A stretch of 64,000 nucleotides of DNA from positions 2,894,501 to 2,958,500 of the forward strand of contig NZ_JAFFHZ010000001.1 of NCBI RefSeq assembly GCF_017052585.1, read 5' to 3'. Shown here in pieces: positions 43,134 to 51,712 of this stretch; the stretch's first letter is position 1, and every line of letters starts with the position of its first letter. A model generated the notes under the pieces. It was not told the origin of the DNA. It was given only the letters and a program-made list of their open reading frames with translations, and did not search any database. A program made the translations under genes and the position numbers. The DNA comes from Paenibacillus apiarius. Its GTDB lineage: Bacteria; Bacillota; Bacilli; Paenibacillales; Paenibacillaceae.

Positions 43134-44576
43134 ATGGTAGTCGGCGAAATTGCAGTAGAAACGGATGTCGTTGTCATTGGCGGAGGACCGGGCGGCTATA
43201 CGGCAGCCATCCGGCTGGGACAGCTGGGGAAATCCGTCGTGTTGGTGGAAAAAGAGGAGTTGGGCGGTGTCTGCCTCAACTCGGGATGCATTCCGTCCAA
43301 AGCGTTGATTCACGCGGCCGGACTGCTCCATGACGCGAAATCGGCGTCCAAGATGGGAATTCGGACGGAAGCGGCTGCGATCGCTTTTGATTTGCCAGTC
43401 TGGCAGGAGTGGAAATCCGGCATAGTCCGCAGGCTGCGCGGCGGCGTCGGGCAATTGTGCGCCGCGAACGGCGTGACGGTCGTGGAGGGCAGCGCCGTCT
43501 TCCTGTCTGCCGATCGCATCGGGGTGGAGACGGACTCCGGCTTTGAGACCTACAAGTTCCGGCATGCTATCGTCGCGACCGGCTCGCGGCCGCACATCCC
43601 TTCGTTCGCGGAAGCGGGCGATCCGCGCATCCTGACTTCGACGGAAGCGCTGCAGGCTGCGCAGCTTCCGGTCAGTCTGGCGATTGTAGGCAGCGGTTAT
43701 ATCGGCATCGAATTAGGCATGGCCTTCGCCAAGCTCGGCTGCCGGGTGACGCTCATCGAGCGGGAGGAACGAATTCTGCCGCTCGTGGACGCCAGCCTCG
43801 CCGAGGAAGTGAAGCGACGCGCCGGCAAGCTGGGTATGTCCGTCAAGACGTCAACGACGGTGCGGACAGCCGTCGCGCATGAAGACCGCGTCGAGCTGCA
43901 CGTGGAATCGCAGCGGCAGGGGGAGGAAGTCATCGCCTGCGACAAGGTCTTGGTGACAATCGGGCGCGTCCCGAATACGGAGACGATCGGGCTAAGCCAG
44001 GCGGGAGTCGCCGTGGATGACCGCGGCTATGTGGAGGTAGATGCGGAGTGCCGCACCAATGTGAGCCATATCTTTGCGATTGGCGACATCACGCCAGGCC
44101 CCGCTCTGGCCCACCGCGCCGCGAAGCAGGGCACAGTCGCCGCAGAGGTAATCGGCGGGCTGCCGAGCGCCGTGGACTCGCCGTATGTTCCGTACGTCAT
44201 TTTCTCCGATCCCCAGATTGCCGGGGTCGGGCTTACACGCGAGGAAGCGCAGCGGCAGGGGATGAAGGTGAAGACAGGGCGGTTCCCGTTCCGCGCCAAC
44301 GGGTATGCGCTTGCTGCCGGGAAGACGGACGGCTTCGCGGAAGCGGTCGTCGATGCGGACTCTCACCTGCTGCTGGGCATGCATGCGGTAGGTGCGGATG
44401 CCGCCAACTTGATTGGCCAAGGCGCAATAGCGCTTGAATTGGCAGCCAAGGCGGAAGACGTGGCCCTTACGGTGCATCCGCATCCTACGCTTAGCGAAGG
44501 GTGGCTGGAAGCGGCCGCCGCCGCCTTGGGGCATGCCATACACATCGTTAATGAAAGGGGGCTGGAGCATGAGTAA
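43134..44576 (+). CDS. lpdA: Dihydrolipoyl dehydrogenase (E3)
   Basis: The 480-residue flavoenzyme reoxidises the lipoyl group and passes electrons to NAD+. FAD motif VVIGGGPGGYTAAIRL, redox disulfide GGVCLNSGCIPSKALIH (Cys-X4-Cys), NAD motif IVGSGYIGIELG and the C-terminal HPHPTLSEGWLEAA with the catalytic His-Glu pair are all present. The start abuts the E2 stop, with a GGAGATGG site inside the E2 gene. It overlaps the paaA start by 8 bp, which ties the complex to the phenylacetate genes on one transcript. Confidence 0.94.
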   Translation: MVVGEIAVETDVVVIGGGPGGYTAAIRLGQLGKSVVLVEKEELGGVCLNSGCIPSKALIHAAGLLHDAKSASKMGIRTEAAAIAFDLPVWQEWKSGIVRRLRGGVGQLCAANGVTVVEGSAVFLSADRIGVETDSGFETYKFRHAIVATGSRPHIPSFAEAGDPRILTSTEALQAAQLPVSLAIVGSGYIGIELGMAFAKLGCRVTLIEREERILPLVDASLAEEVKRRAGKLGMSVKTSTTVRTAVAHEDRVELHVESQRQGEEVIACDKVLVTIGRVPNTETIGLSQAGVAVDDRGYVEVDAECRTNVSHIFAIGDITPGPALAHRAAKQGTVAAEVIGGLPSAVDSPYVPYVIFSDPQIAGVGLTREEAQRQGMKVKTGRFPFRANGYALAAGKTDGFAEAVVDADSHLLLGMHAVGADAANLIGQGAIALELAAKAEDVALTVHPHPTLSEGWLEAAAAALGHAIHIVNERGLEHE

Positions 44577-45555
44577 TCGAACGGACCCGGATAAAACGCT
44601 GGATGACGAGCGATTGACGCACTTTCTGGAGCGGATTGATCGGGGTGACAAAATCGAAGCTGACGATTGGATGCCCGACGATTACCGGAACCAGTTGATC
44701 AAGCTCATATCGATGCACGGCGTGAGCGAAATTATGGGGGCGCTGCCCGAGAAGGAATGGGTGCCAAAAGCTCCGACCCTGCGCCGCAAGCTGGCGATTA
44801 TGGCCAAGGTACAGGATGAAATGGGACACGGGCAGCTGCTGCTGCGTGTCGTGGAGGACCTGCTCGCTCCGCTCGGCAAAAGCCGCGAGGATCTGCTGCA
44901 GGATCTGTTCTCGGGAAGATTGAAATTCCACAACGTCTTCCATATGGAAGCTCCTACGTGGGCGGATGCCGGCGTCATTGCCTGGCTGGTGGACGGAGCT
45001 GCGATCATCACTCAGACGATGTCGCTGGAAACATCTTATGCGCCGTATGCCCGCGCGCTCCAGCGCATCTGCGCGGAGGAGAAGTTCCATGCCCAGCACG
45101 GGGAGAGCATCGTGCTTGAGCTGGCCGAAGGAACTCCGGCGCAGCGGCAAATGCTGCAAGACGCCGTGACCCGTTGGTGGCCGTCCTTGCTGATGTTTTT
45201 CGGACCGCCGGAAGGCGGCACCGTCTCCAGCAATCAGCTGCTGAACATGCGCTACAAGATTCGCTCGCAGACGAATGAAGAGCTGCGGCAGGCCTTTTTT
45301 CATAAATATGTGAACCGCATTTACCATCTTGGCTTGACTCTCCCGGACGACACGATCCGCTATGACGAAGCAGAGGACGTCTGGCATTACCGGCAGCCCG
45401 ATTGGGACCGGTTCGTGCAGATTGTGCGCGGCAACGGACCTTGCTCGGCGCAGCGGCTGCGGCTGCGGAAGACGTCATATGAAGAGGCGCAATGGGTGCG
45501 TGACGCGATGCTGGCCGCACCGCGCGCAGAATACGTGGCAGGAGGAAGCATATGA
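44569..45555 (+). CDS. paaA: Phenylacetyl-CoA epoxidase, catalytic subunit PaaA
   Basis: PaaA is the di-iron subunit that epoxidises the ring of phenylacetyl-CoA at the 1,2 position. The 328-residue protein has the helical ferritin-like fold with iron-ligand stretches: Glu/Asp in MAKVQDEMGHGQLLL, and Glu and His in CAEEKFHAQHGE. KFHNVFHMEAPTWADAG and NEELRQAFFHKYVNRIYHLGL also fit the family. The ATG follows AAAGGGGGCTGGAGC, not the more upstream frame that overlaps lpdA. It starts the paaABCD block. PaaA needs PaaC as structural partner and an electron donor. Confidence 0.95.
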   Translation: MSNRTDPDKTLDDERLTHFLERIDRGDKIEADDWMPDDYRNQLIKLISMHGVSEIMGALPEKEWVPKAPTLRRKLAIMAKVQDEMGHGQLLLRVVEDLLAPLGKSREDLLQDLFSGRLKFHNVFHMEAPTWADAGVIAWLVDGAAIITQTMSLETSYAPYARALQRICAEEKFHAQHGESIVLELAEGTPAQRQMLQDAVTRWWPSLLMFFGPPEGGTVSSNQLLNMRYKIRSQTNEELRQAFFHKYVNRIYHLGLTLPDDTIRYDEAEDVWHYRQPDWDRFVQIVRGNGPCSAQRLRLRKTSYEEAQWVRDAMLAAPRAEYVAGGSI

Positions 45556-45893
45556 ACAGCGCACACGAGGAGCAATTTGCCGTCTACGAGGTGTTCAGCC
45601 AGAAAAATCCGGCTTCCGGCTTCGCTCATCAGTTCAGCTTGTTGGCGCCCAATCATGAGGCCGCGTTGATGATGGCGCGAGAGAACTTCATGCGCCGCGA
45701 GCCCTGCATCAACATCTGGGTCGTGAACCGCGAGGATATTCACGGACTGACCCCGGAAGAGCGCTCAAGCCTGGAGCGCCTGGACAACAAAAGCTATCGC
45801 GAGACGAAGGGCTATGGCGATGTGCAGGCCAGATGGCGCCGCCACAAAGAAGCGTATGAGAGCAAAGCGGCTTTCACGCAGAAAGGGGGCTGA
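45552..45893 (+). CDS. paaB: Phenylacetyl-CoA epoxidase subunit PaaB
   Basis: The 113-residue accessory subunit carries FAVYEVFSQKNPASGFAHQFSLLAPNHEAALMMARENFMRR and ends with a basic tail. It starts inside the paaA stop (ATGA overlap). PaaB is needed for full activity of the PaaAC core. Only PaaE, the reductase, is missing from the local set. Confidence 0.93.
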   Translation: MNSAHEEQFAVYEVFSQKNPASGFAHQFSLLAPNHEAALMMARENFMRREPCINIWVVNREDIHGLTPEERSSLERLDNKSYRETKGYGDVQARWRRHKEAYESKAAFTQKGG

Positions 45894-45894
45894 C

Positions 45895-46728
45895 ATGTCC
45901 GGACATTCATATGTGGAGACGGCTGAAGAGGCCAAGCAGAGCCCGGAATATGCGCGGGCCTTGCAGGAATTGTTGTTTCAAGTTGCAGATGACGACTATA
46001 TTTTGGCCTACCGGGGGGCGGAGTGGTTAGGGCTGGCCCCCCACATCGAGGAGGATGTCGCATTCTCGTCGATGTCGCAGGACATGATGGGGCACGCGGT
46101 AATGCTGTACGAGATGCTGGAGGAGATTGGGGCCGGCAAGGCGGATGATCTGGCGCACATGAGGAAGCCGGATGCGTTCCGCAACGCGATTCTCGCCGAG
46201 CGACCCAACGGAACGGGCGATTACGCGGACCAGCCGCATTATGACTGGGCTTATGCAATTGTCCGCTGCTGTCTGTACGGTATGTTCAAGCAGATCCGGC
46301 TGGAGGCCTTGACGCATTCTTCTTATGTCCCGCTCGCGCAGGCCGCAGGAAAAATGCAGCGCGAGCACCACTATCATTTGCGGTATTGGCAACTGTGGTT
46401 CAACCGGCTGGCGGGCAGCACGGACGATGCGCGCGCCCGGTTGAATGCGGCATTGGAACAGGTGTGGAGCGACGTCGGCGAGTTGTTCCTGCTCGGCAGA
46501 GCGGCGGCTTCTATCGTTAACTTCGGCTTAATCGCGGGCGAGGACGATTTGTCGCAGCGGTGGATGACCGCGGCGCGGAGCATGCTTGCGGCGAACGGGA
46601 TCGATTGGCCGGGGGATTGGGGCGTTCCTGCACAGAAGGGGCGCGAAGGGCAGCATACGGACGATCTGGCGCAGGCCGTCAGCACCATGTCGGAGGTATA
46701 CCGGCTGGACCCGGCTGCCAACTGGTAA
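45895..46728 (+). CDS. paaC: Phenylacetyl-CoA epoxidase structural subunit PaaC
   Basis: The 277-residue protein is homologous to PaaA but serves a structural role: LLFQVADDDYILAYRGAEWLGLAPHIEEDVAFSSMSQDMMGHA near the start and MQREHHYHLRYWQLWFNRLA with remnants of the di-iron sites. The ATG at 45895 follows AAAGGGGGCTGAC, one base after the paaB stop, and not the frame opening inside paaB. It is followed by paaD after 14 bp. Confidence 0.94.
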   Translation: MSGHSYVETAEEAKQSPEYARALQELLFQVADDDYILAYRGAEWLGLAPHIEEDVAFSSMSQDMMGHAVMLYEMLEEIGAGKADDLAHMRKPDAFRNAILAERPNGTGDYADQPHYDWAYAIVRCCLYGMFKQIRLEALTHSSYVPLAQAAGKMQREHHYHLRYWQLWFNRLAGSTDDARARLNAALEQVWSDVGELFLLGRAAASIVNFGLIAGEDDLSQRWMTAARSMLAANGIDWPGDWGVPAQKGREGQHTDDLAQAVSTMSEVYRLDPAANW

Positions 46729-46742
46729 AAGGGGGAGTTCCA

Positions 46743-47234
46743 TTGGTGCATAATACGCCGATGCTGGCGGAAGAGCTCATCTGGCAGCTGCTGCAGGATG
46801 TCAAAGACCCGGAGATTCCCGTCATCAGCATGGTCGAGATGGGGATGATCCACAAGGCGGCCGTCGAGGACGATGCCGTTATTGTCGAGGTGCTGCCTAC
46901 GTTCGTCGGCTGTCCCGCCTTGGACATCATGAAGAACAGCATCAATGAGAAGCTGCGTCCGGCCGCGGGCGCGCGCGGGGTGCAGGTCAGCTTCGTGCTG
47001 GAGCCGGCATGGACGTCCGACCGGATTAGCGACGCAGGCCGGGAGAAGCTGCGTTCATTCGGCATCGTTCCGCCGCCGCGCGGGTGCCGGCCGGGCGAGG
47101 CTTGGGAAGTGCATTGTCCTTATTGCGATTCACCGTACACCCGGTTGGACAATTTGTTCGGCCCGGCGGCTTGCCGCAGCATCTTGTATTGCAAGCAGTG
47201 CAAAAATCCGTTTGAAGCGTTGAAGTCAATCTGA
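46743..47234 (+). CDS. paaD: PaaD-family protein (MIP18 domain plus zinc ribbon)
   Basis: The 163-residue protein has an N-terminal MIP18 (DUF59) domain (LLQDVKDPEIPVISMVEMGMI, TFVGCPALDIM with its conserved Cys) and a C-terminal Cys-rich zinc ribbon (HCPYCDSP, CRSILYCKQCKNPFEALKSI). PaaD is thought to help insert iron or an Fe-S cluster into the epoxidase system. The TTG at 46743 follows GGGGGAG, and the GTG at 46746 is an alternative. The gene ends the paaABCD block, with a 90-bp gap before the aldehyde dehydrogenase. Confidence 0.92.
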   Translation: MVHNTPMLAEELIWQLLQDVKDPEIPVISMVEMGMIHKAAVEDDAVIVEVLPTFVGCPALDIMKNSINEKLRPAAGARGVQVSFVLEPAWTSDRISDAGREKLRSFGIVPPPRGCRPGEAWEVHCPYCDSPYTRLDNLFGPAACRSILYCKQCKNPFEALKSI

Positions 47235-47323
47235 ACGCGAATGAATGTAGAGGAAGTTTTTTGAACAACCTCTGAGCGTCTATCGTCTTTGTACGCCAGG
47301 GAGAATTGGGAGGCAAGGGTATT

Positions 47324-48784
47324 ATGGAAAAAAGCATGCAAACGGTACAAGTGAAGTCGATGTTCGTCAACGGAGAGTGGATGCAGGCGGAGGGCGGCGG
47401 CACGCTGCGCGTCATCAACCCGGCAACGGGCGAGGAGGCGGGGACGGTCAGCTACGGCGACGCGAGGGATGCCCAAAAGGCCATTGAGGCGGCGCATCAA
47501 GCATTCAAAGACTGGTCCCGCGTGACCGCACGCGAGCGCTCGAAATATCTGTACAATCTGTACGAGTTGGTTCGCAGCCACCGTGACGAGCTGGCGGGCA
47601 TCATTTCGGCCGAAATGGGCAAGCCGCTGCGGGAAGCCAAGGGCGAGGTGCTTGGAGCAGCCGACAACTTCATGTGGTATGCGGAAGAAGCCAAGCGCGT
47701 ATACGGAGAAACGATCCCGTCATCAGTGCCTAACAAGCGGATTATGGTCAACCGTCAGCCTGTCGGCGTAGTGGGTGCCATCACCCCGTGGAACTTCCCG
47801 GTGAACATGGTGGCCCGCAAGATTGCGCCGGCGTTGGCAGCAGGCTGCACGGTCGTCTTAAAGCCTGCGGAAAACACGCCGCTAAGCGCGATTCGGCTGT
47901 TCGAGCTGATTGAGCAAGCCGGCTTCCCGAAGGGAGTCGCCAATCTGGTCATCGGCAATCCGGAGTCTGTCGGGCAGGAAATGACCGACAACCCCAAAGT
48001 GCGCAAGATCGCCTTTACCGGCTCGACGCGCGTCGGCAAGCTGCTGATGGAGGGAGCGGCCAAGCACGTCAAGCGGGTCAGCCTTGAATTGGGCGGGCAT
48101 GCGCCGTTCATCGTGTTCGAGGATGCGGATCTGGACGCGGCCGTCGCGGGATTGTTCGAGAGCAAATTCCGCAACTCCGGACAGATGTGCATTTGCACGA
48201 ACCGCCTGTACGTGCATGAGTCGGTGGCGGAGGCCTTCAGCGGGAAGCTGATCGAGCGGCTGAAAAAGGCGAAGGTGGGCGACGGACGCAGCAAAGATAC
48301 GGAGATCGGGCCGCTCATCAACCAACGTGCGCTGGATAAGGTGCTCCGCCACATCCGGGACGCCGAAGACAAAGGCGGGCGGGTCGTGTTCGGCGGCAAT
48401 CGGCTAACCGAGGGCGAATACGGCAAAGGCTTCTACTGCGAACCGACTGTGGTCGCAGATGTAACCAAGGAGATGGACATTGCGAACGAAGAAACGTTCG
48501 GTCCGGTCGTGCCGATTATGCCGTTTACAGACGAGACCGCCGTCATTGAGATGGCCAACGATACGACATATGGTCTGGCTGCATACGTGTATACGCAGAA
48601 CAACAGCCGCTGCTTCCGCCTGGCCGAAGAGCTGGAATACGGCATCGTCGGAATTAACGACGGTTCCCCCACCCAGACCCAAGCGCCGTTCGGCGGATGG
48701 AAAGAAAGCGGAATCGGACGCGAAGGCGGCCGCCATGGGCTGGAAGCGTTCCTGGAGACGAAGTTCGTTTCATTCGGCATTTAA
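47324..48784 (+). CDS. NAD(P)-dependent aldehyde dehydrogenase, probably the PaaZ-type semialdehyde dehydrogenase
   Basis: The 486-residue protein has the general ALDH motifs: TPWNFP, GSTRVGK, ELGGHAPFIVFEDAD with the catalytic Glu near 255, and NSGQMCICTNRLYV with catalytic Cys near 288. It closely resembles succinate-semialdehyde dehydrogenases. In the phenylacetate pathway 3-oxo-5,6-dehydrosuberyl-CoA semialdehyde must be oxidised, and PaaZ does this with a fused MaoC-like hydratase. Here the protein ends at the ALDH domain. The ATG follows GGGAGGCAAGGG. The preceding 90-bp gap contains a plain ribosome binding region but no terminator. Confidence 0.9.
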   Translation: MEKSMQTVQVKSMFVNGEWMQAEGGGTLRVINPATGEEAGTVSYGDARDAQKAIEAAHQAFKDWSRVTARERSKYLYNLYELVRSHRDELAGIISAEMGKPLREAKGEVLGAADNFMWYAEEAKRVYGETIPSSVPNKRIMVNRQPVGVVGAITPWNFPVNMVARKIAPALAAGCTVVLKPAENTPLSAIRLFELIEQAGFPKGVANLVIGNPESVGQEMTDNPKVRKIAFTGSTRVGKLLMEGAAKHVKRVSLELGGHAPFIVFEDADLDAAVAGLFESKFRNSGQMCICTNRLYVHESVAEAFSGKLIERLKKAKVGDGRSKDTEIGPLINQRALDKVLRHIRDAEDKGGRVVFGGNRLTEGEYGKGFYCEPTVVADVTKEMDIANEETFGPVVPIMPFTDETAVIEMANDTTYGLAAYVYTQNNSRCFRLAEELEYGIVGINDGSPTQTQAPFGGWKESGIGREGGRHGLEAFLETKFVSFGI

Positions 48785-48815
48785 AATATTTGGAGTTATA
48801 AAGGAGGAATTTACA

Positions 48816-49118
48816 ATGGTCAAATTGATAGCGATTTATCGCAAGCCGGAGGATATGGAAGCTTTTGATCAGCATTATTTCAACACACATGCGCCGCTCG
48901 CGGCGAAGATGCCTGGTCTCGTAAAAATGGAAGTGGGCAAAATCTATGGTTCGCCGGGGGGAGAAAGCGATCTGCACCTGATTGCGGAGATGTATTTTGA
49001 ATCGAAGGAAGCCTTGAAAGCAGCGCTGTCGTCCGCAGAGGGCCGGGCATCTGGTAAGGATCTGATGGGATTTGCCGGCAAGGTAGTGTCGATGCATATG
49101 GCGGAGGTTCATGAGTGA
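48816..49118 (+). CDS. EthD-domain protein
   Basis: The 100-residue protein is of the dimeric alpha+beta-barrel EthD type (VKLIAIYRKPEDMEAFDQHYFNTHAPLAAKMPGL, MYFESKEALKAALSS). EthD-like proteins appear in oxygenase operons and some Gram-positive phenylacetate clusters, but their function is unsettled. The ribosome binding site AAAGGAGG is strong. It overlaps paaI by four bases. Confidence 0.85.
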   Translation: MVKLIAIYRKPEDMEAFDQHYFNTHAPLAAKMPGLVKMEVGKIYGSPGGESDLHLIAEMYFESKEALKAALSSAEGRASGKDLMGFAGKVVSMHMAEVHE

Positions 49119-49513
49119 GCCGCTCGCCTAACCGCAACCGATTTAACGACCTTCTCGGGATAGTAGTCATGCAGCTGCATGACGATGGCTGCATTATGCA
49201 GATGAAAATTCGGCCCGAGTTCCATAACAGTATTGAAGGTGTCGTTCATGGCGGCGTCACCAACACACTGGCTGACGCCGCCATGGGTCATGCTGCTGCA
49301 CCCCCGGTAGACGGGGTGCAGCAGTGTGTAACCGTGGAAAGTAAAATCAACTATTTGTCCCCGGCTGCCGGGGAACTGCTCGTCGCGGAGGCCAAGGTGC
49401 TCAAGCGCGGAGGCAAGCTGATCGTGACGGAAGCCCGCATCACCTGCGATGGCAAGCTCGTCGCGTTCGCTTCGGGGACATATGCGCGCGTTCGGCCGAA
49501 CTGGCGGGAGTAA
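49115..49513 (+). CDS. paaI: Phenylacetyl-CoA-pathway thioesterase PaaI
   Basis: The 132-residue hotdog-fold thioesterase has the PaaI motif VVHGGVTNTLADAAMGHA, a fold-typical VTVESKINYLSPA and VAFASGTYARVRP. PaaI removes CoA from pathway intermediates that would otherwise trap CoA. The GTG start overlaps the EthD stop (GTGA). The same strand continues into paaF. Confidence 0.9.
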   Translation: MSRSPNRNRFNDLLGIVVMQLHDDGCIMQMKIRPEFHNSIEGVVHGGVTNTLADAAMGHAAAPPVDGVQQCVTVESKINYLSPAAGELLVAEAKVLKRGGKLIVTEARITCDGKLVAFASGTYARVRPNWRE

Positions 49514-49549
49514 AGCGCGACAATACGGATAGCGGAAGGACAGTTGGGG

Positions 49550-50344
49550 ATGGAGCATATGGAGCAATCAACAGTCAAGTTGGAACAAAACGGACAGGTC
49601 GCGCTCATTACGCTAAATCGGCCTGATGAGCTGAACGCCTTCAATTATGCGGCGTTGGTGCGTTTGGGCGAGATTGTCGCGGAGATCCGGCAGAACCCGC
49701 AGGATATTCGCGCCGTCATCCTCACGGGAGCGGGCCGCGCGTTCAGCGCGGGGGCCGATCTGAAGGAGCGGCGCACGCTGAATGAGCAGCAGGTGCGCCG
49801 CAACGTGCGCGCGATTAGGAACGTGTTCACCGCCGTGGAACAGCTTCCCCAGCCGACCATCGCGGCGGTGAACGGGTATGCCTTCGGCGGCGGCTTTGAG
49901 CTGGCGCTTGCCTGCGACTTTCGCTACGCCGTTCAGGACGCCCGCATGGGTCTCACTGAGGTGAGCCTGGGCATCATTCCCGGCGCGGGCGGAACGCAGC
50001 GGCTGCCGCGGCTTGTCGGTCCGGCGAAAGCCAAGGAACTGATTCTTACCGCCCGCAAAATCACCGCTCTGGAAGCGCTCCAGCTTGGGCTGCTGGGCGG
50101 GGTCGCAGAAGATGCGGAACGGCTGCGTCAGATGGCGATGGCATTGGCGGACGAGATTATCGCTAACGCGCCGCTTGCCGTCTATCAAGCGAAATACGCG
50201 ATTGACCGGGGCGGCAGCGTCGATCTGCATTCCGGCTTGGAGCTTGAGGCACAGGCATATGAATTGATAATCCCGACGAAGGATCGGGCGGAGGCCCTGT
50301 CTGCTTTTGCGGAGAAGCGAAAGCCTGTCTTCCGTGGGGAGTAG
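49550..50344 (+). CDS. paaF: Enoyl-CoA hydratase/isomerase (crotonase family), PaaF-like
   Basis: The 264-residue crotonase has the CoA-binding oxyanion loop FSAGADLKE and the active-site region VNGYAFGGGFELALACDFR, followed by GLTEVSLGIIPGAGGTQRLPRLVG. The Glu pair of hydratases maps to LTEVSLG and an expected upstream Glu. This fits the 2,3-dehydroadipyl-CoA hydratase role of PaaF. There are two PaaF-like genes here (see 51709), and the role split cannot be read. The start is ambiguous between 49544 (TTG), 49550 and 49559; GGAAGGA and TTGGGG are both near. Confidence 0.82.
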   Translation: MEHMEQSTVKLEQNGQVALITLNRPDELNAFNYAALVRLGEIVAEIRQNPQDIRAVILTGAGRAFSAGADLKERRTLNEQQVRRNVRAIRNVFTAVEQLPQPTIAAVNGYAFGGGFELALACDFRYAVQDARMGLTEVSLGIIPGAGGTQRLPRLVGPAKAKELILTARKITALEALQLGLLGGVAEDAERLRQMAMALADEIIANAPLAVYQAKYAIDRGGSVDLHSGLELEAQAYELIIPTKDRAEALSAFAEKRKPVFRGE

Positions 50345-50356
50345 GGGGGAAAGCGT

Positions 50357-51712
50357 TTGATATTCAATGTCGAAATGGAAACGATGCCGCGTCAGCGGCT
50401 GCAGGCGCTTCAACGGGAGAGACTCCGGGGAACGGTCAGGCGGGCGTATGACAATGTGCCCTTTCATCGGGCGGCGTTGGATCGGTCCGGCCTTGCGCCG
50501 GAGGACATTCAGTCTCTGGAAGACTTGCGGCGCCTGCCGTTCATGCGGAAGTCCGATTTGCGCGAGCATTACCCGTTCGGTTTGTTTGCGGCAGGGATGA
50601 AAGACGTGGTGCGGATACACGGATCATCCGGCACGAAAGGCAAGCCGGTTGTCGTGGGCTATACGAAACGAGACATTGAAGCCTGGGCCGAAATTGTCGC
50701 GCGCGCGATTTGCTGCGCGGGCGGCAGACCCGGGGACATCTTTCACAACGCTTATGGCTATGGTCTGTTTACGGGGGGACTCGGTCTGCACTACGGCATT
50801 GAGCATCTGGGCGCGGTGGCCGTGCCCGTGTCTGGAGGGAATACGCCCCGGCAGATTACGCTCATTCAGGATTTCAAGCCGCGCGGACTGTCAGGCACGC
50901 CGTCTTATGTTTTGAACCTCGTGGAAGAAATGAAGAAGCAGGGCATCAATACGCGCGAGACGAGCGTAGAGTACGGTATTTTCGGAGCGGAGCCATGGTC
51001 GGAGGAGATGCGCAGCCATTTGGAGGAAGCGCTCGGCATCAAGGCGCTCGATATCTATGGCTTGAGCGAAGTGCTCGGCCCCGGCGTTGCGATCGAATGC
51101 TGCGAGGCGCAGGACGGCTTGCATATCGCCGAGGATCACTTTTTGGCGGAAGTTATCGACCGGGAGACGGGCGAGGTGCTTCCGTATGGACAAGAAGGGG
51201 AACTGGTGTTCACTTCGCTGACAAAAGAGGCGTTTCCGGTCATTCGTTACCGCACGGGCGATATTGCATCGCTCAACCCCGGCACATGCAAGTGCGGCCG
51301 CACGACAATGCGGATGTCGCGGATTAAGGGAAGAGTGGATGACATGCTGATTATTCGCGGCGTCAACGTCTTTCCGACCGAGCTGGAAGCGGTGCTGCTG
51401 AACTTCAATCAGCTTGCTCCCCATTACCAGGTCGTCATTGAACGCGACAACGCCCTTGACCGCTTCGAGGTTCATTGTGAAATCACGCCCGAATACAGGA
51501 ACCGGATCAGCGGGCTGCAGGAAAGCAAAGAGGTGGGCGAACTGGTGAAGGAGATGGGAAAGGCGATCAAATGCTCGCTCGGCATCTCGGTCGTGCTGCA
51601 TGTGAACGAGCCGAACACCATTGCCCGCAGCGAGGGTAAAGCGGTCCGCGTCGTTGACAACCGCAGCCGGGCGGCTGCTGCCCAAGAAAGTAAAGGAGTG
51701 GAAGCGGGATGA
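50357..51712 (+). CDS. paaK: Phenylacetate-CoA ligase
   Basis: The 451-residue AMP-forming ligase activates phenylacetate with ATP and CoA. Motifs are the P-loop HGSSGTKGKPVVVGYT near 90, IYGLSEVLGPGVAIEC near 230, the adenine-binding YRTGDIASL and the C-terminal KGRVDDMLIIRGVNVFP near 325. The TTG start at 50357 follows GGGGGGAAAG. The stop overlaps the next crotonase gene by four bases. It is the usual entry enzyme when free phenylacetate is the substrate. Confidence 0.94.
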   Translation: MIFNVEMETMPRQRLQALQRERLRGTVRRAYDNVPFHRAALDRSGLAPEDIQSLEDLRRLPFMRKSDLREHYPFGLFAAGMKDVVRIHGSSGTKGKPVVVGYTKRDIEAWAEIVARAICCAGGRPGDIFHNAYGYGLFTGGLGLHYGIEHLGAVAVPVSGGNTPRQITLIQDFKPRGLSGTPSYVLNLVEEMKKQGINTRETSVEYGIFGAEPWSEEMRSHLEEALGIKALDIYGLSEVLGPGVAIECCEAQDGLHIAEDHFLAEVIDRETGEVLPYGQEGELVFTSLTKEAFPVIRYRTGDIASLNPGTCKCGRTTMRMSRIKGRVDDMLIIRGVNVFPTELEAVLLNFNQLAPHYQVVIERDNALDRFEVHCEITPEYRNRISGLQESKEVGELVKEMGKAIKCSLGISVVLHVNEPNTIARSEGKAVRVVDNRSRAAAAQESKGVEAG

